Part shown: positions 1 through 8,595 of the stretch, piece after piece | How positions within the stretch are numbered: position 1 is the first letter of the stretch | How the letters are laid out: the number at the start of each line of letters is the position of its first letter | Assembly: GCF_007556815.1 (NCBI RefSeq) | Contig: NZ_CP041745.1 | Coordinates: 2,457,001-2,521,000 of the forward strand | Direction of reading: 5' to 3' | From: Paraburkholderia megapolitana | GTDB taxonomy: Bacteria; Pseudomonadota; Gammaproteobacteria; Burkholderiales; Burkholderiaceae | Length of the DNA: 64,000 nucleotides | The notes under the pieces: generated by a model | What the model saw: only the letters and a program-made list of their open reading frames with translations | What the model was told of the DNA's origin: nothing | Databases searched by the model: none | Program-made: the position numbers and the translations under genes

Positions 1-41
1 ACGTTACCCGAGTTCACCGCTCGATGCATGACGTCGGGCTT

Positions 42-158
42 TCATCCACCGCCGAGAAAACGCAGCAGATCCCACACAAAGCGGCAGACAAGCACAATCA
101 GCTCCCATAGCTGGACAAGCTGGTGCCAGAGTCCGACGCGGAAAAGTCCTTCGATCAT
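42..158 (-). CDS. Possible small hydrophobic protein (38 aa)
   Basis: This ATG-started frame encodes 38 residues dominated by Leu, Val, Trp and Phe, with a few charges and a Gly-Gly-Gly end. It could form one amphipathic or membrane helix. There is no clear Shine-Dalgarno sequence. A terminator-like hairpin lies about 40 bases upstream on the same strand. I do not recognise a family, and GC-rich DNA readily yields frames like this by chance, so it is only a candidate. Confidence 0.15.
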   Translation of the reverse strand: MIEGLFRVGLWHQLVQLWELIVLVCRFVWDLLRFLGGG

Positions 159-198
159 CGATACAGACAGTGTTGATTCGAGGCGTAAGTAAAAACAA

Positions 199-216
199 GG
201 CAGGCGAAAACCTGCC
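199..216 (-). terminator. Terminator-like hairpin (minus strand)
   Basis: GGCAGG and CCTGCC form perfect 6-bp arms around a 6-base loop. Read on the minus strand, the stem is followed by TTGTTTTTA, the layout of an intrinsic terminator. No minus-strand gene is visible immediately to its right, so it could instead be a hairpin in the leader of the chemoreceptor gene. Confidence 0.3.
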
Positions 217-377
217 GACGATTCCGCATGATATCGGCCACGGGACATCCCGTATCAAGTTCCGCGTGCGTGCGCCGTAAACGCGGAGAGCAGGCGAGGC
301 GTTCGCGCAGCACGGCAACGACCCCGCTGCCGCCAATCCCGCCACCTCTCGCGTGGGATCGATCAGGAGACACCGTC

Positions 378-1790
378 ATGCCGCGCTTCAGTTTTTCCCG
401 TCTGCGCAACCCCGCCCGTTCGCGCACGGTAGTCGGGGATATCGCCGCTCAGGCGGGTACCCTGGGCATCGAGATCTGCGATGTGTCCGGCCACGTCGAC
501 GAAGTAGCCACGCGCATCCAGAATCAGGCCCATGTGTGCCGGGCGTTACGCGATTCGGCGGCGCAAACGATGGCGGGCAATCACCGCATCGCCGAAGCCG
601 CTCGCGAAATGCGCAGCGTCAGCGCGCGGGCCGCAACGAGCGTCGAACAGTCGCAGCAGACGCTCGAAACATCGCTCGCGGATATTCACGGGCTGGTGGA
701 AGGCGTCACGGTGATCGAAAGCCAGATCGGCGCGCTGCGTGCCGCGCTCGCGCATGTGAGCCGCGTGTCGGAAGAGATTTCGCTGATCGCGCGACAAACC
801 CATCTGCTCGCGCTCAATGCCGCGATCGAAGCAGCACGGGCTGGTGACTCGGGCAAGAGTTTCGCCGTGGTCGCGGCCGAAGTGAAGAATCTGTCCGCGA
901 AAACGGCACAGGCCACCGGTCAGATCGAAACGACGCTCGCGCAACTCACGCAGCAGACCGAGCAGTTGATTGCGGAAGGGTCGGTCAACACCGAACGCGC
1001 CCATCGTGTGCGCGAAGGCACGCGCATGATCGGCGATGTCGTTCACGCAACTGGGCACGCGATCACGCAACTCAACGACGAAGCAAGCCAGATCGCGACA
1101 CTGACCGGCGAGATCGAAACGCAATGCAACGGGCTCGAAGCGCAGGTGCTGGAACTGGCGGGCGGTGTCGAGGATTCGAGCGAGAATTTCGTGCAGGCGA
1201 AAAACCGGCTCGGCAATCTGCTCGGTGTGTCCGAGACCTTGATCGAACTGACCGCGGCAGCCGGTGTCGAGACGACCGATACGCCGTTTATCGAAGCGGC
1301 CCAACATGCCGCCGAGAAAATCGGCAAGACCTTCGAGGCCGCGGTGGCCCGCGGCGATATCGCACTCGACGATCTGTTCGACGCGCACTACGCGCCGATG
1401 CCCGGCACGAATCCGCCGCAGTTCATGACGCGCTTCACGCTGTTCACCGACCGCGTGCTGCCCGCGATCCAGGAGCCGCTGCTTTCACTCGATCCGCGCG
1501 TCGCGTTCTGCGCCGCCGTCGATACACACGGCTACTTGCCGACACATAACCTGAAGTTTTCGCAGCCACAGGGCACGGACCCGGTGTGGAACGCGGCGCA
1601 TTGCCGCAACCGGCGACTCTTCGACGATCGCACCGGGCGCGCCGCAGGCACGCATACGAAGCGCTTTTTACTGCAAACGTATCGGCGCGATATGGGTGGC
1701 AATGCGTTCGTGCTGATGAAGGATGTGTCCGTGCCGATTTTTGTCGGTGGGCGGCATTGGGGTGGATTGCGGATTGGGTATAGGGTTTGA
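378..1790 (+). CDS. Soluble methyl-accepting chemotaxis protein
   Basis: This is a chemoreceptor of 470 residues. I chose the ATG at 378 because AGGAGA lies 7 bases upstream; the open frame runs back to 228 without a better site. No transmembrane segment is visible, so it should act in the cytoplasm. Residues 20-330 are heptad-rich coiled coil. The conserved signalling hairpin lies at about 134-172, with the [12 protein letters not shown] core that contacts CheA and CheW. The C-terminal 130 residues form a Cache-like sensory domain of the type found after the signalling domain in some cytoplasmic receptors ([10 protein letters not shown] around 386). The ligand is unknown. No che genes lie nearby, so it is an orphan receptor. 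Family assignment is firm; the C-terminal domain label is by motif resemblance. Confidence 0.9.
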   Translation: MPRFSFSRLRNPARSRTVVGDIAAQAGTLGIEICDVSGHVDEVATRIQNQAHVCRALRDSAAQTMAGNHRIAEAAREMRSVSARAATSVEQSQQTLETSLADIHGLVEGVTVIESQIGALRAALAHVSRVSEEISLIARQTHLLALNAAIEAARAGDSGKSFAVVAAEVKNLSAKTAQATGQIETTLAQLTQQTEQLIAEGSVNTERAHRVREGTRMIGDVVHATGHAITQLNDEASQIATLTGEIETQCNGLEAQVLELAGGVEDSSENFVQAKNRLGNLLGVSETLIELTAAAGVETTDTPFIEAAQHAAEKIGKTFEAAVARGDIALDDLFDAHYAPMPGTNPPQFMTRFTLFTDRVLPAIQEPLLSLDPRVAFCAAVDTHGYLPTHNLKFSQPQGTDPVWNAAHCRNRRLFDDRTGRAAGTHTKRFLLQTYRRDMGGNAFVLMKDVSVPIFVGGRHWGGLRIGYRV

Positions 1791-1808
1791 CAGCGGGGTT
1801 TGACAGCG
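1783..1808 (+). repeat. Perfect 13-bp tandem duplication carrying two TTGACA boxes
   Basis: GGGTTTGACAGCG occurs twice without a gap, at 1783-1795 and 1796-1808. The first copy contains the chemoreceptor stop codon (TGA 1788-1790). Each copy contains the consensus -35 hexamer TTGACA (1787-1792 and 1800-1805). A weak -10 candidate (TAGATT, 1825-1830) follows the second copy. The duplication probably forms part of the promoter of the methyltransferase gene. Confidence 0.6.
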
Positions 1809-1892
1809 TTGCGCGGCATCGTGATAGATTGGCGACCTGTGTTTCCTGACGGGATCACATAACTGAATAACTGACATTTCGGAGGTTCGTGT

Positions 1893-2009
1893 ATGAAAGC
1901 TCATTGCGAATTGATGTTTGCAAAATCCACCTTCAAACCATCTTCGCAATGGAATCATGTCCAACACGAACTCCGACCCGTTTCGCTTCTCCACGATCGC
2001 GCATCGTAA
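1893..2009 (+). CDS. Possible 38-codon leader ORF overlapping the methyltransferase
   Basis: An ATG at 1893 is preceded by a strong GGAGG (1881-1885) at ideal spacing. It opens a 38-codon frame ending with TAA at 2009. It overlaps the first 53 bases of the methyltransferase gene in another frame. The methyltransferase start itself has only a weak ribosome binding site. The arrangement suggests a leader peptide or translational coupling, but no family match is apparent and the peptide itself may not matter. Confidence 0.3.
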   Translation: MKAHCELMFAKSTFKPSSQWNHVQHELRPVSLLHDRAS

Positions 2010-2724
2010 CCATCATTACCTTAGCCCGCTCTCGATCGGTAAGGCCCGGGGGCTGCTCCGAAGCCTGACAAGCGGTCTTTCCGCGCAGGACGTCGTGCTC
2101 GACGCTGGCTGCGGCAAGGCTGCCTTGCTCCGCGAAGCACTCGATATGTCGCCGGCACACGGCGTAGGTGTCGATATCAACCCGCGTTTTCTCGACGAAG
2201 CGCGCTGCCTGTTCAGCGATGCTTCGCCCGGTGATTCACGACTCGCTTTGCTCAACTGCCCATTGCTCGAACATAGTCCACCGCCACACGGCTACGCGGC
2301 GATCATCTGCGTCGGCTCGGTACATGCATTCGGTTCGTTCGACGAATGTCTGCGCCGCAGTGGCGACTGGCTCACACCCGGTGGGCGCCTTCTGATCGCG
2401 GACGGCTACTGGAAGCAACCGCCATCGCAGGCATACCTGGACGTCCTCGGCGGAACCGCGGACGAATTTGTCTCTCACGCCGAAAATGCGCAACGTGCGA
2501 GCAAACATGGTTATGCCGTGTTGCGAACCGCCACCAGCAGTGACGACGAATGGGATGAATATGAAGGCGAGTATTGCAGCGCAATGATGCAATACCTCGC
2601 ATCGCATCCCGACGATCCAGACTCGGCGGAATTCTCGCTTCGTATGCAGCGATGGCATCAAGCCTATCTGTACTGGGGGCGAGCGACACTCGGTTTTGGT
2701 TATTACCTGCTTGCGCGTCGCTAA
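1957..2724 (+). CDS. SAM-dependent class I methyltransferase
   Basis: This 255-residue protein has a Rossmann-type methyltransferase fold. Motif I is VLDAGCGKA (about residues 47-55), the acidic residue binding the SAM ribose is in GVDIN (about 71-75), and a post-motif IICVGSVHAFGS segment follows. The C-terminal half is acidic and aromatic, and probably recognises the substrate. The substrate cannot be told from sequence. ATG 1957 was preferred over a TTG at 1918 that would add 13 unconserved-looking residues. A 38-codon frame with a strong ribosome binding site overlaps its 5' end. A hairpin terminator follows at 2742-2785, so it is probably monocistronic. Confidence 0.8.
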   Translation: MSNTNSDPFRFSTIAHRNHHYLSPLSIGKARGLLRSLTSGLSAQDVVLDAGCGKAALLREALDMSPAHGVGVDINPRFLDEARCLFSDASPGDSRLALLNCPLLEHSPPPHGYAAIICVGSVHAFGSFDECLRRSGDWLTPGGRLLIADGYWKQPPSQAYLDVLGGTADEFVSHAENAQRASKHGYAVLRTATSSDDEWDEYEGEYCSAMMQYLASHPDDPDSAEFSLRMQRWHQAYLYWGRATLGFGYYLLARR

Positions 2725-2741
2725 ACGCTTTCGAAATGATG

Positions 2742-2785
2742 GCCCGGCTCCGTCGCTCTCGCGACGCCGGGCTTGGTCTCTTACT
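2742..2785 (+). terminator. Hairpin terminator between convergent genes
   Basis: The arms GCCCGGC (2742-2748) and GCCGGGC (2766-2772) enclose a second stem GTCGC/GCGAC around a TCTC loop, with a 3-base bulge. The stem is followed by TTGGTCTCTTACTT. It lies 17 bases after the methyltransferase stop codon and before the convergent VOC gene. Confidence 0.6.
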
Positions 2786-2813
2786 TCATTGCTTCAGCCG
2801 GCACCACTCGGCT

Positions 2814-3203
2814 TCAAAGAGACCACGCCGCCCTCTGCAGAACCACGCGATAACCGTCGTGGTCTTCGAACGTCCGCCCCGACACATCCCAATACGGATT
2901 GAACGACGGCACGCCAACGAAACCGTTTTCAACCAGACGGTCACAAGTCGATTGCCACTCGTCACCGTCGGGCACGTAAAACACCAGCAAATCCTCGTGC
3001 GTCGGCGACGGCGCAACCGGATGCGTGCGGCACTGCGTGAACTCGAAGTGATAGTCCATGCCGGACCTTCCCAGCATCACACCGTCGAACCCCTGATGGT
3101 CCTGAAATCTCGCCAGCGCAACGAGGTTGAGCGCGGCGCAATACATGCGCTCCGACCTGGCAAGATCGCTGACGGGTCGGGCGACTCTGAGATGTGTCTG
3201 CAT
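2814..3203 (-). CDS. VOC family (glyoxalase/bleomycin resistance-like) protein
   Basis: The product is 129 residues if translation starts at ATG 3203 (THLRVARPVSDL). The frame extends further upstream without a convincing start. Length and sequence fit a single VOC fold: the opening RVARPVSDLARSERMY is typical of these proteins. Paired beta-alpha-beta-beta-beta modules would supply the metal ligands, with HFEF in the middle and EDHDGYRVVL near the end. VOC proteins are dioxygenases, glyoxalases or drug-binding proteins, and the sequence does not say which. It is convergent with the methyltransferase and has no obvious functional partner. Confidence 0.8.
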   Translation of the reverse strand: MQTHLRVARPVSDLARSERMYCAALNLVALARFQDHQGFDGVMLGRSGMDYHFEFTQCRTHPVAPSPTHEDLLVFYVPDGDEWQSTCDRLVENGFVGVPSFNPYWDVSGRTFEDHDGYRVVLQRAAWSL

Positions 3204-3431
3204 GGAAGGTCGTGGTAAGAAAGGTGGTTGGGAATGCCGGAAAAACCGCGTGACTGCGGCCGAAACTACTGTACACGCTGGCACGCCCCACAAGCCAACA
3301 GAAAGCTCCCTCCTCTACCATCACCTCCACGACAGCGAAGGGGCGCCTCACACCTGCCCGCTTCCGGTCGCACTGACTGCCATCGATGATGACGGCTTTG
3401 TGTCGGCTACCCACTGGCTGCGGAGAAATCC

Positions 3432-4595
3432 ATGCTCGGAACAATTGGGCGGTACGGTTGGGCAACGCTCGGCGCGCTCACTGCGTGCGCATGCCTGCTA
3501 TCGATGCCGGCACATGCAGAAAATGTCGTCATCGGCGTGAACGTCGTCAACCCGATGCGCGCCAGCATCGCCGACCAGAACGCTGTCTTCGCCCAGTTGA
3601 AGGCCGCGGGTGTGCATGTGATCCGCTGCGGCATCACGGCCGACTCCAAAGGTATCGATTACGCCAGACGGGCCGCCGCGCAGGGCATCAAACTACAGCT
3701 CGGCGTCAGCCCGACCTACCCGCCCGATGCGCCCAGGCGCCCCTATCAGCCGGCACTCTTTCCGCAGATGTGGAGCGGTCCGCCGTTGTCCCTTGCCGAC
3801 CCGGCTCTCTCTCGAACCTCGTTCCAGTTCATCTTCGATCAGCTGGACGCCAACGGCATCGCACTTGCCGGCGTCGAGCTCGGCAACGAGATCAACTGGG
3901 CGGCTTTCAACTCCGAGTTTCCGTTACCCGGCGAGGGCAAGATTCTCAGTCTCGCCGATCTTGCCCACGATCCCGAAGGCAAGCAGATCGCCAAAGGATT
4001 CCTCCAGTACCTGAAGATCCTCGCAGTCCTCAAAGACGTGCGGGACCATTCGAGCATCAACCGGAAAACGCCGATCATCTCCGCCGGGTTCGTCGATGCG
4101 CAGGACGGTGCGAAGCTCTATAACAACCGGAAAGAAGACATGGTCAGTCTCTCTGCAACGCTCGCGTTTCTTCGTGCGCACGGTCTCGATTCGCTCGTCG
4201 ATGCATATGGGATTCACACCTATCCCTCGTCCGCACAACCGGGCAATGCCGCCACGGCCGCGGCGCGCGCTGCCCGCCTGAACGACGTCACTTTCGCGGA
4301 ATGTGGTGTACAGGGTGCCTCGGGGAGCGCCAAACCCTGCTGGGTCACCGAATGGGGTTTTCCCAATAGCGACTTTTCGTGCCCCTCGCAGGATGCGAGC
4401 CGCACGCTGCTCGTTCAGGAAGTCCATCGGGACTTCGCACAAATGGCGGCCCAGCGCCGTCTGGTCGGTATCACCTGGTTCGCGTGGAACGCCGACCCGT
4501 GGTCGAAAACGCCGAACCAGGACAACATCTATCGCTGCGACGCGCTCATGCCGAGTGGCCGCGCAGCCATCAAGCCGATCGCACTCGGCGGATAG
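3432..4595 (+). CDS. Secreted glycoside hydrolase-like TIM-barrel protein
   Basis: This 387-residue protein starts with a signal peptide cleaved after AHA (about residue 29). The rest looks like a clan GH-A (beta/alpha)8 barrel. An Asn-Glu pair in GNEINW (E153) is positioned as acid/base catalyst, and the Glu of WVTEWGFP (E307) as nucleophile. The segment AYGIHTYP between them also fits. It should be exported to the periplasm or outside and act on a beta-linked glycan. The precise GH family and substrate are not evident. ATG 3432 is the natural start of the signal peptide. It converges with the hydrolase gene at 4637, and I see no sugar transporter beside it. Confidence 0.75.
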   Translation: MLGTIGRYGWATLGALTACACLLSMPAHAENVVIGVNVVNPMRASIADQNAVFAQLKAAGVHVIRCGITADSKGIDYARRAAAQGIKLQLGVSPTYPPDAPRRPYQPALFPQMWSGPPLSLADPALSRTSFQFIFDQLDANGIALAGVELGNEINWAAFNSEFPLPGEGKILSLADLAHDPEGKQIAKGFLQYLKILAVLKDVRDHSSINRKTPIISAGFVDAQDGAKLYNNRKEDMVSLSATLAFLRAHGLDSLVDAYGIHTYPSSAQPGNAATAAARAARLNDVTFAECGVQGASGSAKPCWVTEWGFPNSDFSCPSQDASRTLLVQEVHRDFAQMAAQRRLVGITWFAWNADPWSKTPNQDNIYRCDALMPSGRAAIKPIALGG

Positions 4596-4636
4596 ATATA
4601 AGTAGAGCGCAATAAACCTGTCGACAGCTCACCCCA

Positions 4637-6208
4637 TCACGGTGGCGACGTATGCCAGAGAGGACTTGCTGCGGCCGATTGAATGATGATCGCGCTGTCG
4701 TCGGGCAGGAGGAAGCCGTCCCGCTCAAGTTCGCGCGTCGCGCGTCGAACACGGTTCACATACTCGTCGCGCGTCGTGTATCGCTCCAGAACGGGACGAC
4801 GTCCATCGTGCGCTGCTTCGGCGTCCGCCTGTGTTCGGGGGAACGCGACGTAGGCGCCAGCAAGCATGCACAGAAAAGAAAGCGGTGGATTTTGCCGCGC
4901 GTTCGTGCCGAGCGGCGCCTCCATGTCGGGGAGCCTTACCCCTCCCATAGCATTTCCATCTTCGTCACGCTTCGGGATTTCGACTATCGCTTTGGGCAGA
5001 TAACTCGGCGCGTGCAGAACCATCGGATCATTTTTGGCATCTTCAAGCGGCATGAGGTGGCTTTCCGGTGGCTCAGTTCCCTTCACCACCCAGTCTTCCA
5101 GGTGCAGTAGCGTTGCGCGTGAGACCGGACTCCAATCCAGTCTGGCCGGTGGTAGTTCGCAGTGGGTCTCCCGCAAAACGACGTGGGATGCACCCGCAAT
5201 GTCATACACGCGGACATTGTCCGGAATGCGCCGCTCGGCTGTCCCTTCGGCCCCGGTACGCGACAGGGATGCTCGCAGCGAGAAGTAGTCGGTCGTGGAG
5301 TTGATGAGAATCATGCGAGGGGGATTCTCACCTCGCGCCTTGACCCGTTGAATGACGTCGCCGATGGTCAGCACGCCATCGTTGACGCCGCGAAATTCGG
5401 GGTTGCCGAAAGTCGGAACCTCGGCAGCGCTCGACTGCGGCCCCGTGCCCGATTGCATGATGGGCAACATGCCCGCGCCCGAGACAAAAATATGCATGCC
5501 GTCGAATACGCGATGCCCCTCCGTCATGTTGAAACCGTTCAGGAGGAAAGTTTTAAGGTATCGCCCCGATTGCGACTTGCCGGATGCGAGTGTCCACATG
5601 ACAGCGCCTTGCAGGGGGTTGGCCGTGCCGGATTTATCGGACGTAGCATGCGCAAGGAAATCGGCGGCGTCTCTGACAATTGCGAAGCCGACACCTTCGA
5701 TGAAGCGCTGCCGTCCTGATCCGTCGATAAACACAGGCAGGTCGGCACCTTTGCCCAGTTCCCACTGCACCTCAGCAACAGCGAAACCTCGATCCTGAAG
5801 AAAGCCCGTGCCCGCTTCAGTCGCGCCGGCCTCAAACGGCTCATCACGCGGGCTGTTGTAAAGCGCCTGTGCATAGGGACGACCCCGGTTAGGAATGTCG
5901 ACCAGAAGCACACCGTTGCCGCTTTTCGGGTCCTTCGGAAAGGTCAAAGAGATTTTTTCTGAGTACTCGACGAGTCCATCGGCATTTCTCGGTGCCTTTT
6001 CAATGTCGGGAATCTTCTCGGTGGGTTGCAGTTCACCAAAGATGCGGCCTTCCCAGTGTTCGAATTCACCAGGTTTGAACGTGCCGTAGCTTTGCTTCGA
6101 GGTAATCTCCAGTCGGGTGACTCTGGCATCGGCTAAAGCCGGGAAGCCGATGCCAGTCATGAGCGCCGTGATCATGACGGCCATAGAGGTCAAATGCGCA
6201 CGTGTCAT
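4637..6208 (-). CDS. Exported alpha/beta hydrolase (alpha/beta hydrolase domain family)
   Basis: The start at 6208 has GGAGA seven bases upstream and begins a signal peptide (hydrophobic stretch followed by PALADA), giving 523 residues. The protein resembles the large, poorly characterised alpha/beta-hydrolase-domain family of proteobacterial exported esterases. Visible marks are LLVDIPNRGRP near residue 105, a nucleophile elbow GKSQSGR with Ser at about 214, and a His in DIAGASHVV. It is the last gene of a same-strand set after an MFS transporter and a maleate-isomerase-like enzyme, so it may release a small acid from an ester in the periplasm for import. That role is inference. Confidence 0.75.
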   Translation of the reverse strand: MTRAHLTSMAVMITALMTGIGFPALADARVTRLEITSKQSYGTFKPGEFEHWEGRIFGELQPTEKIPDIEKAPRNADGLVEYSEKISLTFPKDPKSGNGVLLVDIPNRGRPYAQALYNSPRDEPFEAGATEAGTGFLQDRGFAVAEVQWELGKGADLPVFIDGSGRQRFIEGVGFAIVRDAADFLAHATSDKSGTANPLQGAVMWTLASGKSQSGRYLKTFLLNGFNMTEGHRVFDGMHIFVSGAGMLPIMQSGTGPQSSAAEVPTFGNPEFRGVNDGVLTIGDVIQRVKARGENPPRMILINSTTDYFSLRASLSRTGAEGTAERRIPDNVRVYDIAGASHVVLRETHCELPPARLDWSPVSRATLLHLEDWVVKGTEPPESHLMPLEDAKNDPMVLHAPSYLPKAIVEIPKRDEDGNAMGGVRLPDMEAPLGTNARQNPPLSFLCMLAGAYVAFPRTQADAEAAHDGRRPVLERYTTRDEYVNRVRRATRELERDGFLLPDDSAIIIQSAAASPLWHTSPP

Positions 6209-6279
6209 CCAAAGTCTCCGTACGTCGGTGGTCCGACTGATTAACTGTCCCAGGCACGGTGCCATCACCCGGCGTCTGG

Positions 6280-7032
6280 TCAGAATTGTCCGGAAAGCAG
6301 GTGCCCTGCGCCGCGTACTTCGGCCTTCAGATCAAGGGTCTTGAGAATGCGATAGACGGTAGCGACCGCTGCCGACAATACCGGCTTGCCCAAACGGTCC
6401 TCGACCAGCTGGATCGCGGGCAGCGAGGGCATCTGTACACAGGCGGACAATACGACGGCGTCGGCTTCGCTGACATCGAGCCGTTTCACATGTTCAAGCA
6501 GATTCATCGGATCCAGGCGCCCCACTTCGAGGTTGTCGGAGACCTCGAGACTGAGGGTGTCCGTCACCTCGATGTCTTCGCTTTCGATATAGGTGGCGAC
6601 CTGCTGCGTGAGCGGCTTCATGTAGGGCGTGAGAATGGCGACCTTGCGAAAACCCATCGCCTTGATTCCTTCGCATAGTGCACCGGCCGAACTGATCACC
6701 GGTGTGGGCACCCCGTTCTCCTCTGCGACCCGGCTCAGCCGGGACTCGGACTGACGATGGTATCCCGGCCCCTGACACATGATCGCTACGAGACATGCGT
6801 ACGCGAGCACGTCGCATCGCGCATCGATCAATTCCGCTGCACAGCGGTCGCTTTGCACGTCCATGTTCTTCAGTTCCTCGGGGGTCACGTGCATCATGCG
6901 CATGCGCGCCGAGTGGAAGGTGAAGCGTTCCTCCGGAAACAAGGCCTGCCGTGCATTGAGCATCGCAGGGATTTCTGTCTCCATCGTGGTATTGGAACTC
7001 GGCACGATCTGGCCGATTCGATAGCTCTTCAT
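6280..7032 (-). CDS. Maleate isomerase-like protein (Asp/Glu racemase superfamily)
   Basis: The 250-residue length matches the maleate cis-trans isomerase/arylmalonate decarboxylase group. The N-terminal PSSNTTME (residues 11-18) is characteristic of maleate isomerases. Two cysteines lie in the expected catalytic positions: C80 in AYACLVAIM and C198 in LSACVQMPSL. Maleate isomerase converts maleate to fumarate, for example at the end of nicotinate or gentisate-type pathways. The start at 7032 begins MKSYRIGQIV. It sits 26 bases downstream of the MFS transporter gene and 71 bases upstream of the hydrolase gene, all on one strand. A related isomerase or decarboxylase activity cannot be excluded. 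Confidence 0.75.
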   Translation of the reverse strand: MKSYRIGQIVPSSNTTMETEIPAMLNARQALFPEERFTFHSARMRMMHVTPEELKNMDVQSDRCAAELIDARCDVLAYACLVAIMCQGPGYHRQSESRLSRVAEENGVPTPVISSAGALCEGIKAMGFRKVAILTPYMKPLTQQVATYIESEDIEVTDTLSLEVSDNLEVGRLDPMNLLEHVKRLDVSEADAVVLSACVQMPSLPAIQLVEDRLGKPVLSAAVATVYRILKTLDLKAEVRGAGHLLSGQF

Positions 7033-7058
7033 AAACTGCTCCGGTTGATTGGAAAAAT

Positions 7059-8360
7059 TCAGTTGCCGCTAGTCAATTGCGCGCCCTTTGTCTCACGCAA
7101 CGTGAACACCAGCGCGGCAGCACACAGGTAGGTCACTGAAGCCATGCAATAGGTCAGCGTGAAACCCAGGATGGGGATCAGCATCGGCACCAGCTTGATG
7201 CCGGCGATCGCACCGACACGGCCGAAGTTGAAGCAGAACCCGGCCGCCGTGGAGCGGACGCTGGTCGGGAACAGCTCGGCATACCAGGCGCCGAATCCGC
7301 TGAAATAGCCCGTGAAAAAGCCCAGCAAAGCGGAAAGCCCGCCGATGCCAGCAATGTTTCCAGTCGTCCACGCAAGCCGGCCGTCGTACAGCGGAATCAT
7401 GCGTGCGCCATAGGCGAAGATCGGCACAGCCAGTGCGATGCCGAGAAAGAAAACCGCAAACGCCTGACGTCGACCCACACGCTCCGCCAGGACGCCATAG
7501 AGCAGATAACCGAGCGTTGCACCCACCCCTGTCCATACCAGGAACACCGGCGCCTGATCGATCCTCACGTTCAGGACGCTCTGCAGGTAGATCGGCGTGA
7601 AGGTCATGATGATCCAGTAACCGAACATGCCGAGGATCGAGATGGAGAGTGCAAGCAGGGTCGTTCTGCGCAGATCCGCGTTGAATATCTGCAGCAGCCC
7701 CGCCCTGGTCTTGTTACGACGCAGGAACTCGCGGTTCTCGAGCCAGACTGGCGATTCCTTGACGAACGCCAGAATCAGCAGCGCAACGCAATAGGCGGGC
7801 GCTGCCGACATCATGAACAGCCGTCGCCACGAGGCAGGATCGGAGGCGTCCAGCAGCGTCCACGCGAAGACGGCCGCAAGAAGGCTGCCCGCCGACCAGC
7901 CGGTCTGCATGAACGCCATGGCTTTAGCGCGGCCGGAGGCCGGCCACACTTCACCTACCAGCGCGACGGCAGCAGACCACAACCCGCCCACTCCAATGCC
8001 CACGGCAAAGCGATACACGCTGAGCTCGGTGACGCTATGCGCGAAGCCGCATAGCAAGGTACCGGTCGCATAGGTCAGTACCGAGATCAGCAGCGCGCGC
8101 TTACGTCCGATCCGGTCAGACAGGTTCCCTAGCAGCAGGCCGCCTACGCCCGTCGCAAGCAGGAACCAGGCGACGATCGAGACAACCTGCCCGAGCGTTG
8201 CCCCGAACGTGTGTGCGATGGAAAGAATCACGAAGCTGAAGATGGTTGCATCGAGGGCATCGAACAGCCACGCTCCCCACGTACCGCCGAGCGTCGCGTA
8301 ACGCACGAATCGCGACGAAACTCCGATCTCCATTACCTGCGTTTCTCGCAACGTCTCCAT
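7059..8360 (-). CDS. MFS transporter, probable organic-acid:H+ symporter
   Basis: This 433-residue polytopic protein has about twelve hydrophobic segments. The family motif GNLSDRIGRKRA lies between helices 2 and 3, and its counterpart AERVGRRQ in the second half. The opening WGAWLFDALDATIFSFVI resembles carboxylate and aromatic-acid MFS symporters. I chose ATG 8360 because GGAGGAG lies directly upstream; an ATG at 8399 lacks such a site. The following genes encode a maleate-isomerase-like enzyme and a hydrolase, and the preceding gene is a LysR regulator, so a dicarboxylate or related acid is a reasonable substrate guess. Confidence 0.8.
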   Translation of the reverse strand: METLRETQVMEIGVSSRFVRYATLGGTWGAWLFDALDATIFSFVILSIAHTFGATLGQVVSIVAWFLLATGVGGLLLGNLSDRIGRKRALLISVLTYATGTLLCGFAHSVTELSVYRFAVGIGVGGLWSAAVALVGEVWPASGRAKAMAFMQTGWSAGSLLAAVFAWTLLDASDPASWRRLFMMSAAPAYCVALLILAFVKESPVWLENREFLRRNKTRAGLLQIFNADLRRTTLLALSISILGMFGYWIIMTFTPIYLQSVLNVRIDQAPVFLVWTGVGATLGYLLYGVLAERVGRRQAFAVFFLGIALAVPIFAYGARMIPLYDGRLAWTTGNIAGIGGLSALLGFFTGYFSGFGAWYAELFPTSVRSTAAGFCFNFGRVGAIAGIKLVPMLIPILGFTLTYCMASVTYLCAAALVFTLRETKGAQLTSGN

Positions 8361-8560
8361 GGCTCCTCCGATTTCCTTTGTCTGGTTTTTTGCATGCATG
8401 GAGCGCGTACCTTCACCGCGCAAGCATTGGTTTGCGCGAGGTTGCGTCTGTCAGACATGTCATTGACCCGGCCGCTGTCTTTGTAAATTTGCGGACCTCG
8501 GCCTCGATTGACTTATCGTAGGGGGCTGGCGAAACCCTGTATATCAACGAGTTGCGACCG

Positions 8561-8583
8561 TGCCATCGCGAAACGCGATGGCA
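8561..8583 (-). terminator. Perfect 10-bp hairpin after the lysR gene
   Basis: TGCCATCGCG and CGCGATGGCA form a perfect 10-bp inverted repeat with a 3-base loop, 12 bases past the stop codon of the LysR gene on the minus strand. There is no U-tract, so it is either a weak terminator or a stabilising hairpin. It separates the regulator from the transporter operon. Confidence 0.45.
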
Positions 8584-8595
8584 GCCGGCAAGGTT

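Larger units (their letters stand above)
1..377. other. Upstream region of the chemoreceptor gene, no convincing gene
   Basis: I find no gene here with a good start and family match. Two things are visible. A perfect hairpin (6-bp arms at 199-204 and 211-216) reads on the minus strand as a stem followed by a T-rich run, like an intrinsic terminator. A 38-codon hydrophobic minus-strand frame lies at 42-158 and is listed separately. The chemoreceptor ribosome binding site AGGAGA is at 365-370. Confidence 0.5.

Noticed and set aside
4618..4627. 10-bp palindrome CTGTCGACAG between two convergent genes
   Set aside because: It is too short without a loop or U-tract to call a terminator, and a single such palindrome is expected by chance.
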